Positions 15,675 through 23,535 of a stretch of DNA of 34,702 nt are shown here, piece by piece. The DNA lies in NCBI GenBank assembly GCA_017438775.1, contig JAFRUR010000066.1, forward strand, positions 1 through 34,702. The letters are read 5' to 3'. The notes beneath the pieces are model-generated. The model was not told where the DNA came from, made no database searches, and was given only the letters and a program-made list of their open reading frames with translations. The stretch comes from Lachnospiraceae bacterium. Its GTDB lineage: Bacteria > Bacillota > Clostridia > Lachnospirales > Lachnospiraceae. Position 1 is the first letter of the stretch; each line of letters begins with the position of its first letter. The position numbers and the translations under genes are program-made.

Positions 15675-16886
15675 TCAGGCCGACACCATCTCGAAGGCGT
15701 CGTGCACGGCGCGCATGGCGCGCGTCACGTCCGCGCGGTCGATCAGCACGGTGATGCGGATCTCCGAAGTGGAGATCATCTTGATGTTGACGCCGATATT
15801 GGAGAGGGCCTCGAACATGCGGGCCGCAACGCCCGGATTGGAAGTCATGCCGGCACCGATGATGGACAGCTTCGCGACGTCCTCCTCATACTCATAACGG
15901 GTGGCCGTGAAGTTGTTCAGGTTCTCTTCGATCAGGGCGATCGAGTCCTTGAGGTCCGTGCGCGCCACGGTGAAGGAGATGTCCTTGGTGCCGTCGCGGC
16001 CGACGCTCTGCAGGATGATATCGATGTTGATGTTGTGCATCGCCAGCGTGTTGAACAGCTTGAAGGCGATACCGGGCTCGTCCTTCATGCCGATCAGTGA
16101 GATGCGCGCGGTGTTTTCATCGGCGGCAACGCCGCTCACCAGCATTTTTTCCATTTTAGTCCCCTCCCTAACGACGGTACCTTCTTCGTGATTTAAGCTG
16201 GAGCGGACGATCAGCTCCACGCCGTATTTCTTGGCCAGTTCCACGGAACGGTTGTGCAGGACCTTCGCGCCCAGGGTCGCGAACTCGAGCATCTCGGAGT
16301 AGGTGACCTCCGGGAGCTTGCGGGCGTTGGGCACGATGCGCGGGTCCGCGGTGTAGACGCCGTCCACGTCCGTGAAGATCTCGCATTTGTCAGCGTGCAG
16401 GGCAGCCGCGATGGCCACCGCCGTAGTATCGGAACCGCCGCGCCCCAGGGTGGTCATGTCATCCTTGCGGTTGACGCCCTGGAAGCCCGTGACGACGACG
16501 ATCTTGCCGGCATCCAGTTCGTTCCGGATGCGCTGGGTGTCGATGCGCTGGAGCTTCGCGACGCCATAGGCGGAGTTCGTGTGCATCATCACCTGATGGG
16601 CATTTAAGGAGATGGCAGAGACGCCGAGCGCCTGCATGGCCATCGCCATGAGCGCCACGGAGACCTGCTCTCCGGTGACCAGGAGCATGTCGAGCTCGCG
16701 CTTGGAGGCGTTGGGGTTGATCTCCGCCGCCTTGGCCAGCAGACCGTCCGTGGTCTTCCCCATGGCGGAGAGAACGACCACGACCTCGTGGCCCTTCTGG
16801 TAATCCTCGATACACCGCCGCGCGACGTTGTAGATCCGCTCTTTATCCGCGACGGAACTTCCTCCGAACTTCTTTACGATCAGCAT
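15675..16886 (-). CDS. lysC: Aspartate kinase
   Basis: Aspartokinase phosphorylates aspartate, the entry step to lysine, threonine, methionine and isoleucine. The 403-residue protein has the signature VKKFGGSSVAD at residues 4-14, LLVTGEQVSVALMAMAM, TLGRGGSDTTAVAIAAAL and FTDVDGVYTADPRIV. Two C-terminal ACT domains, one beginning near ISLIGMKDEPGIAFKLF and the other near LSIIGAGMTSNPGVAARMF, predict end-product inhibition. Length matches the single-function, about 405-residue form. It lies 89 bases downstream of hom. Confidence 0.96.
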   Translation of the reverse strand: MLIVKKFGGSSVADKERIYNVARRCIEDYQKGHEVVVVLSAMGKTTDGLLAKAAEINPNASKRELDMLLVTGEQVSVALMAMAMQALGVSAISLNAHQVMMHTNSAYGVAKLQRIDTQRIRNELDAGKIVVVTGFQGVNRKDDMTTLGRGGSDTTAVAIAAALHADKCEIFTDVDGVYTADPRIVPNARKLPEVTYSEMLEFATLGAKVLHNRSVELAKKYGVELIVRSSLNHEEGTVVREGTKMEKMLVSGVAADENTARISLIGMKDEPGIAFKLFNTLAMHNINIDIILQSVGRDGTKDISFTVARTDLKDSIALIEENLNNFTATRYEYEEDVAKLSIIGAGMTSNPGVAARMFEALSNIGVNIKMISTSEIRITVLIDRADVTRAMRAVHDAFEMVSA

Positions 16887-16975
16887 ATTGTGATGTATCC
16901 CTTCCTGCAGCCCCTTTCCGGGCGCTGCGGCACTTGGGTCCGATGTATGTCTGCCGGCGGATCCGGCCGGTATCG

Positions 16976-18196
16976 TCAGGCCTCGTCGATGCGGTAACGC
17001 GAAAGCACGTCTTTCCGGCTGTCGATGAGCGCGTGCAGGTCGCGGCCCCGGATGGGCGCCGTGACAAATCCGAACTCCTCCAGGCCCGGGATCGTGACAA
17101 ATCTTTCCGCCTTGAAGACCTCTTCGGCCTCTTCCCGGCGCGCCTGCGTCAGGTCCCCGGCAAGCCGCACGAAGAAGCGGCAGGACAGGTCCTCAAAGTC
17201 GGCCAGATGGACCCGCTCGTCCTTCCAGTCTCCCCAGACGCTGCGGTGCAGATGCTTGGCCTCGTCGATGACGTCCGCCACCACGGCGCTGGCCGTCGGA
17301 AGCGATCCGGCGCCCTTGCCGACCAGGAGGATATCTCCGACCATGTTGCCGCGGATCAGGATGCCGTTGAAGACGTCCGTCACGTTGTACAGCAGGTGGT
17401 CCGGGCCGACCATGGACGGACCCACGCGGGCAAAGACCTCCTGCCCCACGCGGCGGCTCTTGGCCAGAAGCTTGATGGCCATTCCCAGCTCCGTGGCGTA
17501 GCGGATGTCCTCCTGGGACACCTTCGTGATGCCCTCGCAGCGGATATCCTCGTACTTGACCGTCACGTCAAAAGCGAGGGAGGAAAGGATGGAGAGCTTG
17601 CGCCCCGCGTCGTGTCCGAGCACGTCCGCGGAAGGGTCGCGCTCCGCGTAGCCCAGGGCCTGCGCGTCCTTCAGGACCTCCTCGTAGGAGAGGCCCTCGT
17701 TCTTCATGCGGGTCAGGATGTAGTTCGTGGTGCCGTTCAGGATGCCGGTGACGGCCTCCAGGTTTTCCGCCGTCAGGGCGGAATTGATGGCGCGGATGAC
17801 GGGGATGCCGCCGCCCACGCTGGCCTCGAACTGGTAGTTCAGCTCGTTCCTGTGGGCAAAGTCCAGAAGCTCTCCGCCGTAGGCCGCGACCAGTTCCTTG
17901 TTGGACGTGACCACGCTCTTGCGGTGCTCCAGACAGCGGCGCACGTATTCGTACGCCGGGTGCAGCCCGCCCATGCACTCCACGACGATCCGGACCTCCG
18001 GATCGTCCAGGATGACGTCGATGTCGTGGACGACCTTGCTCTCCTCCGGGTCTCCGAGGAAATCCCGCAGATCCAGGATATACTTTGCCTCGATCGGCGT
18101 TCCGGCGCGCTTTTCGACCAGGGCGGCGTTCTCACGCAGCACCTGTCCGACGCCGGATCCGATGGTACCGTATCCAAGAATGGCGATCTTGACCAT
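16976..18196 (-). CDS. hom: Homoserine dehydrogenase
   Basis: This enzyme reduces aspartate semialdehyde to homoserine with NAD(P)H. The 406-residue protein has the Rossmann loop ILGYGTIGSGV at 5-15, VVTSNKELVA, EASVGGGIPVI and GILNGTTNYILTRM. The catalytic Lys region follows in DPSADVLGHDAGRKLSIL. The C-terminal region from about 335 starts like an ACT domain (CRFFVRLAGDLTQ) but is some 20 residues short of the usual form. The ATG has GGAGGG seven bases upstream. It is the first gene of the hom-lysC-DUF2752-tex run. Confidence 0.95.
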   Translation of the reverse strand: MVKIAILGYGTIGSGVGQVLRENAALVEKRAGTPIEAKYILDLRDFLGDPEESKVVHDIDVILDDPEVRIVVECMGGLHPAYEYVRRCLEHRKSVVTSNKELVAAYGGELLDFAHRNELNYQFEASVGGGIPVIRAINSALTAENLEAVTGILNGTTNYILTRMKNEGLSYEEVLKDAQALGYAERDPSADVLGHDAGRKLSILSSLAFDVTVKYEDIRCEGITKVSQEDIRYATELGMAIKLLAKSRRVGQEVFARVGPSMVGPDHLLYNVTDVFNGILIRGNMVGDILLVGKGAGSLPTASAVVADVIDEAKHLHRSVWGDWKDERVHLADFEDLSCRFFVRLAGDLTQARREEAEEVFKAERFVTIPGLEEFGFVTAPIRGRDLHALIDSRKDVLSRYRIDEA

Positions 18197-18231
18197 GGGT
18201 CCCTCCGGGAAAGTTTGTTTGAATCTGATCT

Positions 18232-18260
18232 ATTTTAGCGCAATCATCACAGTTTTGCAA
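18232..18260 (-). promoter_or_regulatory. Promoter of the hom-lysC transcript
   Basis: Minus-strand TTGCAA (18260-18255) and TAAAAT (18237-18232) are 17 bases apart, about 35 bases before the hom ATG. No lysine riboswitch or T-box leader fits in the short leader. Confidence 0.78.
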
Positions 18261-18298
18261 GGATTCCCGCAGATTTGATATGACTCCGGCTCATCTTT

Positions 18299-19513
18299 TT
18301 ATCCGCGCTGCAGCGGCATGCTCATGCAGCGCGGGCCGCCGCGTCCGCGGGAGAGTTCCGCGCTCGGGATCTCCAGCGTGGTCACGCCGGCGCCGCGCAG
18401 GATCTCGTTGGTGACGACGTTGCGGTCGTAGACGATCACGCGCCCCGGCGCCACGGCCAGGGTGTTGGAGCCGTCATTCCACTGCTCGCGCTCCGCGGCG
18501 ATGTTGTCCGTCCCGCCGCAGCGGATCAGGGTGACCTCTCCGGTGCCCAGAACGCTGCCCAGAAGCTTATCCAGCGGATCCGCGCTCTCCTCGATCTTCA
18601 CGCCCTCCGCGCGCGAGGGGCGCAGAATGAAGCAGCGCAGGCTCTGCAGGATGCCGGGGTGCACCACGAACTTGCCCTCGTCCACCTGCGTGAACACGGT
18701 GTCGAGATGCATGTAGGCGCGCATGCCGGGGATATACAGGGCCAGGACCGTGTCCACGCTGGCCATGCGGTCCGCGAAGAGGCTCTGCGCGAGGGCCTCC
18801 ACGCCCTCCGGACTCGTGCGCTGGGAGATGCCCACCGCGACGACGCTCTCCGAGAGGTTCAGGATATCTCCGCCCTCGATGCTGTAGGGCGAGGTGCGGT
18901 CCGTATACAGAGGCGTCCCGGCAAAGTCCGGGTGATACTGCAGGATATACTGCCCGAAGATGGTCTCCCGGCGCCGGGTCGGGGAATACATGCGGTTCAG
19001 GCTCACGCCGCGCCCGATGCAGGCGAAGGGGTCGCGGGTGAAATACAGGTTGGGGATCGGATCCAGGAGGAACCTGCGGTTCGTGCGCAGAAGGTCCGCC
19101 AGATGGCTCCTCCTGCGGCGCGGAAGCTGGGAGGCGCGGATCCCAGACATGCAGATGCGCACCAGCTCGTGCGCGTTGTGGATCTCCGTCAGAAAACGCT
19201 CCAGATGCTCCCGGTCGGGCTCCGCCTCGCCCCCGGATTCCGCCACGAACTGTCGGATAAAGGCCCGGCGCGCGGTCTCGTTCTTCTCGAACACTTCCGC
19301 CGCGAGATCCTCCAGATAGACGACCTCGACGCCCTCGCCGCGCAGCACCTGCGCGAAGGCGTCGTGTTCCGCCTGCGCGTTGCGCAGGAAGGGGATATCG
19401 TCGAAGAGCAGACGCTCCAGTTCCTCCGGCACCAGATGCTCCAGTTCCGCTCCCGGCCGGTGCAGCAGGACCTTTCGGAGCGGAGCGATCTCACTGGCTA
19501 CGCGAATCGCCAT
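18299..19513 (-). CDS. arcA: Arginine deiminase
   Basis: ArcA hydrolyses arginine to citrulline and ammonia, the first step of arginine fermentation and an acid-stress defence. The 404-residue protein has LRKVLLHRPGAELEHL at the N-terminus, LYFTRDPFACIGRGV, IEGGDIL, the catalytic histidine in MHLDTVFTQVD, and the nucleophile Cys near residue 396 in RGGPRCMSMPLQR. The ATG at 19513 follows GGGAGG. arcB and arcC are not adjacent. A Crp/Fnr-type regulator gene lies 240 bases upstream on the same strand, a pairing seen at other arginine deiminase loci. Confidence 0.95.
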   Translation of the reverse strand: MAIRVASEIAPLRKVLLHRPGAELEHLVPEELERLLFDDIPFLRNAQAEHDAFAQVLRGEGVEVVYLEDLAAEVFEKNETARRAFIRQFVAESGGEAEPDREHLERFLTEIHNAHELVRICMSGIRASQLPRRRRSHLADLLRTNRRFLLDPIPNLYFTRDPFACIGRGVSLNRMYSPTRRRETIFGQYILQYHPDFAGTPLYTDRTSPYSIEGGDILNLSESVVAVGISQRTSPEGVEALAQSLFADRMASVDTVLALYIPGMRAYMHLDTVFTQVDEGKFVVHPGILQSLRCFILRPSRAEGVKIEESADPLDKLLGSVLGTGEVTLIRCGGTDNIAAEREQWNDGSNTLAVAPGRVIVYDRNVVTNEILRGAGVTTLEIPSAELSRGRGGPRCMSMPLQRG

Positions 19514-19755
19514 GGCAACCTCCCTTTTGAAAAACGGGCAAAAGAGGCCCGAAACCATTCGCCTGTCATTTTATCATGCGCCGGAAAAAAAGTACAGAAA
19601 AAGTGGGCCGGAGACGCCTCTCCCGCCCGCGCACAGACCGATCTGTATATTTCTTTTGGTGCGGAGCCGCCGGCAGCCCCGGCGCACACCGTTCCTCCGT
19701 CCCGCTGCCTCTGCGGCACAGTTCGCCCGGCAGGCCGGCCGTGCATCGCCGCCCT

Positions 19756-20409
19756 TCAGGCCCGCGCCTTTAATCCGGTCAGTTTCACATGGCCGCGTCC
19801 CAGCGCGACCAGGCCGCCTCTCTCCATCTCCTTGAGCGCGCGTGAGACCACTTCGCGGCTGGAGTTGATCGCCACCGCGATCTCCTCATGCGTCGCAGAA
19901 ATGGTACGCGATCCCGTCTCCTCCGCCTGCCCGGCAAGCCAGTCCCCGATTCGCTCATCGACCCGCGTGAACAGCAGTTTTTCCATCACGTGCATCACGT
20001 CCGAGAAGCGCGACGCGATCCGCTCCAGCATCCAGCACCGGACGGCGATATTGTTCTCCTTGATGCCCGCCATGCAGACCGCAGGAAGAATTAGAAGTTC
20101 GCAGTCCGTATGCGCGATCAGCATCGTCTCAAAGGTGATCTGGCTGAGCACGCAGGACGCGGAAAGGACGCCGATCTCCCCGGCACGTACGAGGTACAGG
20201 GTAATCTCCCGCCCCTCGTCGGACACCATGACGGTGCGCACCGTACCGGAGAGGACCCGGATGATTCCCAGGCAGGTCTGGTCGCGCGAGTGGATGAAGG
20301 CCCCCGCAGCGTACCGGTGCACCTGCGCATGCGCGAGCACCGTCTCCCGCTCCCGCGCGCTCAGATCCTTCCAGAAGGGCATCTCTTCCACATATTCACG
20401 AATCGTCAC
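19756..20409 (-). CDS. Crp/Fnr-family transcriptional regulator
   Basis: A 217-residue regulator. The N-terminal cyclic-nucleotide-binding-type beta barrel spans about residues 15-125, with IRVLSGTVRTVMVSDEGREI and LYLVRAGEIGVLSASCVL. A dimer helix follows, then a winged helix with ISATHEEIAVAINSSREVV and SRALKEMERGGLV. No Fnr-type N-terminal cysteine cluster is visible. I prefer the GTG start at 20409 because AGGAGGAG sits just before it; an ATG 15 codons upstream has a weaker site. The neighbour arcA is the likely target, by analogy with ArcR-like regulators; that is inference. Confidence 0.88.
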   Translation of the reverse strand: MTIREYVEEMPFWKDLSARERETVLAHAQVHRYAAGAFIHSRDQTCLGIIRVLSGTVRTVMVSDEGREITLYLVRAGEIGVLSASCVLSQITFETMLIAHTDCELLILPAVCMAGIKENNIAVRCWMLERIASRFSDVMHVMEKLLFTRVDERIGDWLAGQAEETGSRTISATHEEIAVAINSSREVVSRALKEMERGGLVALGRGHVKLTGLKARA

Positions 20410-20575
20410 TGTCTCCTCCTCCCCCGGCCGCTCTTCCGGCCGTAATACGCACATCAGTTGTTTCCCTTCACCATAGCAGGGCGGAGGAAGCTTTTCCGTG
20501 ACTCTATCACACTTTCGGGAGAGGTGCAAACCGGCGCGCCGGAAAACAGAACGCTCTTCCGGCGCAGGGCAGACG

Positions 20576-20608
20576 AAAAGCGGGAGGCCTCCGAAAAGAG
20601 GTCTCCCG
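20576..20608 (-). terminator. Terminator of the TetR-headed operon
   Basis: An 11-bp stem with one imperfect pair (20581-20591 with 20598-20608) closes a six-base loop and is followed on the minus strand by CTTTTCG. It lies about 80 bases after the last reading frame of the operon. Confidence 0.7.
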
Positions 20609-20685
20609 CCCGCTTACTTTTTTTTGCGCCGCAGAGCCGTCAGGTCTCTGCCGCCTTCAGCCCCGCATCCGGCACCGTCCGCGTC

Positions 20686-20931
20686 TCAGAACGAAACGAT
20701 CTGACGCACGTCGTATCCGGCCTTCACGAAGTCCGTATCGTACATTTCATACCGGCCGGGCGTGATCCGGATCAGGCACACGTCCACCTTGGCGGCCTTC
20801 ATCACGTCGTAGGGGATGCCCTTGAAGGCCAGGACCTTCTTAAAGAGCTCGCACCGCGGTCTTCTGCTGCTCGATCAGAAATTCTGAAAATGGGCGATGT
20901 CCACGCCCTCATGAATGTGGGACTCAGCCAT
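20686..20931 (-). pseudogene. Frameshifted small ORF, possibly a flavin (PPOX-like) C-terminal domain
   Basis: An ATG at 20931 overlaps the stop of the DUF1295 gene (ATGGCTGA), so translation would be coupled. The frame starts MAESHIHEGVDIAHFQ, then meets TGA at 20889-20887. After two compensating shifts it reads FLIEQQKTAVRAL, then FKKVLAFKGIPYDVMKAAK, LIRITPGRYEMYDTDF and KAGYDVRQIVSF-stop. The last part resembles the C-terminus of pyridoxamine-phosphate-oxidase-like flavoproteins, by recollection only. The total span is 82 codons in one net frame. It may be decayed or hold sequencing errors. Confidence 0.5.
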
Positions 20932-21784
20932 GCTTTTTGCCCCGCTTCTCCGCCTTGGCCTTCTTCGCGGCCTCCTCCTGCGCCATCTTCTCCGGTCTGG
21001 TCAGATGATACAGCGGGACGAAGGGAAACAGCAGGGGCGTCGTATCCGCGTACTTCTGATACACGGGGTTATCGCCGTAGTTTTTGATGTGACGCCCCTC
21101 CACGCGCCTGGCGCCGGAGACCATCACGAACATGATCTCAATGTAGCCGATCAGGGCCACGATCCACTGGGCCCCCTTCAGGGCGCCGATGCCGGAAATG
21201 ATCATGCCGGTCCAGAACAGCATCTCACCGAAGTAGTTGGGGCAGCGGGAGATTCTGAACAGACCCTCCATGGCGGGAAGATCCGGGTTCTTGGCCTTCT
21301 GCTCGCTCTTCTGTTTGTCGGAAACGCTCTCGATCACGATGCCGAGCAGACAGACCACGGTGCCGATCCAGGCAAAGGCGTTCGGGGAGGCCGCCACGCC
21401 GTTATAGACGCGGTACACGGCGCCCGCGGACTGCATCACATACAGGAAGCCCATGAAGATCCACATGAAGAAGGCGACGAAAACGGGCACCTTCATATCG
21501 CCGCCCACCTGGCGCATCTTCTCGCGGTACTTCGCGTTTTTGAGCTCGCGCACCAGGAGAAAGCCGCCCAGACGTACGCCGTAGACCGCCATCAGGACGC
21601 ACTGCACCGCGTAGAGCAGACCCAGCTGGCCTCTGACAGCGGCCATGATGAGCATCGTCACGCCGATGCCGGCGACGGCAAGACCGTAACCGACGGACAT
21701 AAACCACACAAAGCGGTAGAAGCCTATGCTGCAGATCAGGAGGCTCACCACCACTGGCACCCACCAGAGTTCAGGAAAAACCAT
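20924..21784 (-). CDS. DUF1295 membrane protein (steroid 5-alpha-reductase / ICMT-like)
   Basis: A 286-residue membrane protein with about seven helices. The DUF1295 signature is clear: IESVSDKQKSEQKAKNPD, then GLFRISRCPNYFGEMLFWTG, then ARRVEGRHIKNYGDNPVY and TTPLLFPFVPLYHL. This fold resembles steroid 5-alpha-reductases and isoprenylcysteine methyltransferases, which use NADPH or S-adenosylmethionine on lipid-like substrates in the membrane. Which cofactor applies here is unknown. The ATG follows AGAAGGGAG. It starts 26 bases after the SDR stop in the TetR operon. Confidence 0.88.
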   Translation of the reverse strand: MVFPELWWVPVVVSLLICSIGFYRFVWFMSVGYGLAVAGIGVTMLIMAAVRGQLGLLYAVQCVLMAVYGVRLGGFLLVRELKNAKYREKMRQVGGDMKVPVFVAFFMWIFMGFLYVMQSAGAVYRVYNGVAASPNAFAWIGTVVCLLGIVIESVSDKQKSEQKAKNPDLPAMEGLFRISRCPNYFGEMLFWTGMIISGIGALKGAQWIVALIGYIEIMFVMVSGARRVEGRHIKNYGDNPVYQKYADTTPLLFPFVPLYHLTRPEKMAQEEAAKKAKAEKRGKKHG

Positions 21785-21810
21785 GATACATACTCCCTTC
21801 TAAAAACCGG

Positions 21811-22659
21811 TCAGAACTTCAGACCCTTCTCGTAGATCTCCTTGATGAACGCGGCAAAACTGCGCTTGCCGGTCTTGACGTCGGCCACCATGTCCTCGGT
21901 CATGGTCCACTTGCCGAAGCGGATCACGCCCTTCTTCCACTTGGGCGCCATGGCGATGATGAGGTCGAACATGAAAGCGGGCGTGAAGGAGATCTTCGGC
22001 TCCTTGCCGGCCGCCGCGAAGAACATCTTCGTGATCTCCTCGTAGGTGTAGGTCTCCGTGCCGCCCACGTCGTAGGACTTGTTCTCGTCCGTCATGTGCT
22101 CCACGATGTAGTCCGCGAAGTCGCGGGTGTCGATGACGTTGCAGCGCACCGGCGTCTTGGTCTTCAGAAGGGTGACCTTGCCGGCCTCGACCTTGGGCTG
22201 GAAGATGTGGGCCGTGTCGTAGAAGTATCCGGTCGGGCGGAAAATGGCATAGGTGATGCCGGACTTCTTCAGTTCCTCCTCAAACATGGCCTTCGCGTCC
22301 AGCATGGGGACCTGGCGTCCCTTGTCCGCCTTGAGGACGGAGATGTACGCGAAGTGCTTCACGCCGGCACGCTTTGCCTCCTCGAGGAGGTTTTTGTTCG
22401 CGCCGAAGTCGATATCGTACGCGGTGACGGTCTCGCTGGCCTTGGTCAGGCCCACAGTGGTGATGACCGCGTCCACGCCCTCGCAGACGCCAGCCAGTTT
22501 CGCCTTGTCCGTCATGTCGATCCTCAGCGGCGTATAGCCTCCGAAATCGGTCTCTCTCGTCACCACGTCCGCGGCGATGACCTCGTGTCCCGCATCCAGC
22601 AGGGACTTAAGCACGTCCTGTCCCAGGTGTCCGAATGCTCCCGCAAGCAGTACCTTCAT
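21811..22659 (-). CDS. NAD(P)-binding SDR-type (NmrA-like) protein
   Basis: A 282-residue Rossmann protein. The loop LLAGAFGHLGQDVLKSLLDA has the extended-SDR GxxGxxG. Then come VIAADVVTRETDFGGY, a segment with VDAVITTVGLTKASETVT, the core strand FAYISVLKADKG, and a TYAIFRPTGYFYDTAHIFQP region typical of NmrA-like proteins. I see no clear YxxxK catalytic pair, so it may be a sensor or an atypical reductase. The ATG at 22659 has GGAGAG upstream and makes the usual start; the open frame extends further without support. It is the fourth gene of the TetR operon. Confidence 0.88.
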   Translation of the reverse strand: MKVLLAGAFGHLGQDVLKSLLDAGHEVIAADVVTRETDFGGYTPLRIDMTDKAKLAGVCEGVDAVITTVGLTKASETVTAYDIDFGANKNLLEEAKRAGVKHFAYISVLKADKGRQVPMLDAKAMFEEELKKSGITYAIFRPTGYFYDTAHIFQPKVEAGKVTLLKTKTPVRCNVIDTRDFADYIVEHMTDENKSYDVGGTETYTYEEITKMFFAAAGKEPKISFTPAFMFDLIIAMAPKWKKGVIRFGKWTMTEDMVADVKTGKRSFAAFIKEIYEKGLKF

Positions 22660-22812
22660 AACTCTTCTCTCCTTTTGAAAACTCCCGGGACGTCCTCCGC
22701 CCCGCATTGAAAACTTACAGCTGCCGGGGCAGGATACGCCCCGTTTGAAAACGGTGACATGCGCCTCTGTCCGGGTACCCTGTGCGCGGTGCGTCAGCAG
22801 CACGCGCGGGGT

Positions 22813-22890
22813 CCGGATCCTGCGCCTCTTTGCCGGATCCGATGCCTGCTCTGCGCTTTTTTGCCGGATCCGATGCCTGCGCCGCGCCCG
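22813..22890. repeat. CCGGATCC-bearing short direct repeats
   Basis: The 21-base block at 22829-22849 recurs exactly at 22860-22880, a 31-base period, and a further CCGGATCC lies at 22813-22820. The block sits in the 255-base gap between the six-helix gene and the SDR gene and encodes nothing I recognise. Confidence 0.75.
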
Positions 22891-22914
22891 CAGCGCGGCT
22901 CCGGGATCCGGGGT

Positions 22915-23523
22915 TTACGCTTCCCTGCCGATGCCGGCCTTATGGAGCATCAGAGCACCGGCGAGGAAGGCCCCCTGGCCGATGACGTTGACGCCCTCCG
23001 CCACCCAGTTCATGTAGCTCTGGGTGAAATCCTTCGAAGCGAGATATCCCATGCCCAGGCAGAACACGAAGGACACCGCGAACAGGATGGCCGCAGGCTT
23101 CTTTTTCAGCCGCAGGGCGATGCGGGCCAGGCACGCGTCCATCATTCCCAGGCCGAGCACCATCAGGACGACGAAGATCATCGTCCCCTTAAAGACCGGG
23201 AGGGCCGCCACGGAAAGGGCCGTCGCCTCGCGCCGGGGCGCCTTTACGCGCAGCATCGCCAGGCCGGCCAGCAAAAAGCCGATGGCCTGCAGCGGGAAGA
23301 ACATCTGGGTGAGGGGCTGGAAATCACAGACGCCCGCCGCGTACAGAAGTTTGTACAGGGCCTTCAGGAAGCCGGCCAGGAACACGTCGATCGTGCCGGC
23401 CGCAAACAGGGCGAAGACGCCCTTGCTCATCTTTTCGTAGAGATCTCTCTGAAGCACCGCCGCGGCGATGCCGAACAGCAGGACGGGGATGAAGTCCACC
23501 GCCGCCATCGGGACGGAATACAT
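22915..23523 (-). CDS. Six-helix membrane protein, unknown function
   Basis: A 202-residue protein with hydrophobic segments at about residues 5-24, 34-56, 72-92, 104-124, 145-165 and 173-195. The N-terminus is MYSVPMAAVDFIPVLLFGIA and the last segment contains NWVAEGVNVIGQGAFLAGAL. I do not recognise the family. The ATG follows GGAGGAAAG. It begins 12 bases after the flavin-reductase-like gene, inside the TetR operon, so it may supply membrane anchoring, quinone contact or transport for that pathway (inference). Confidence 0.75.
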   Translation of the reverse strand: MYSVPMAAVDFIPVLLFGIAAAVLQRDLYEKMSKGVFALFAAGTIDVFLAGFLKALYKLLYAAGVCDFQPLTQMFFPLQAIGFLLAGLAMLRVKAPRREATALSVAALPVFKGTMIFVVLMVLGLGMMDACLARIALRLKKKPAAILFAVSFVFCLGMGYLASKDFTQSYMNWVAEGVNVIGQGAFLAGALMLHKAGIGREA

Positions 23524-23535
23524 CGGCTTTCCTCC

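Noticed and set aside
18197..18298. Lysine riboswitch or T-box upstream of hom-lysC
   Set aside because: The distance from promoter to hom ATG is about 35 bases, too short for either element, and no conserved boxes are seen.
19620..19660. ACAGA-N4-TCTGT as a Crp/Fnr box before arcA
   Set aside because: The arms are short, do not match TGTGA or TTGAT half-sites, and the position relative to a promoter cannot be fixed.
20855..20895. In-frame TGA read as selenocysteine in the small ORF after the DUF1295 gene
   Set aside because: The residues after the TGA in that frame look random, while a neighbouring frame gives a natural sequence, and I see no convincing SECIS hairpin just downstream. Frameshift is simpler.
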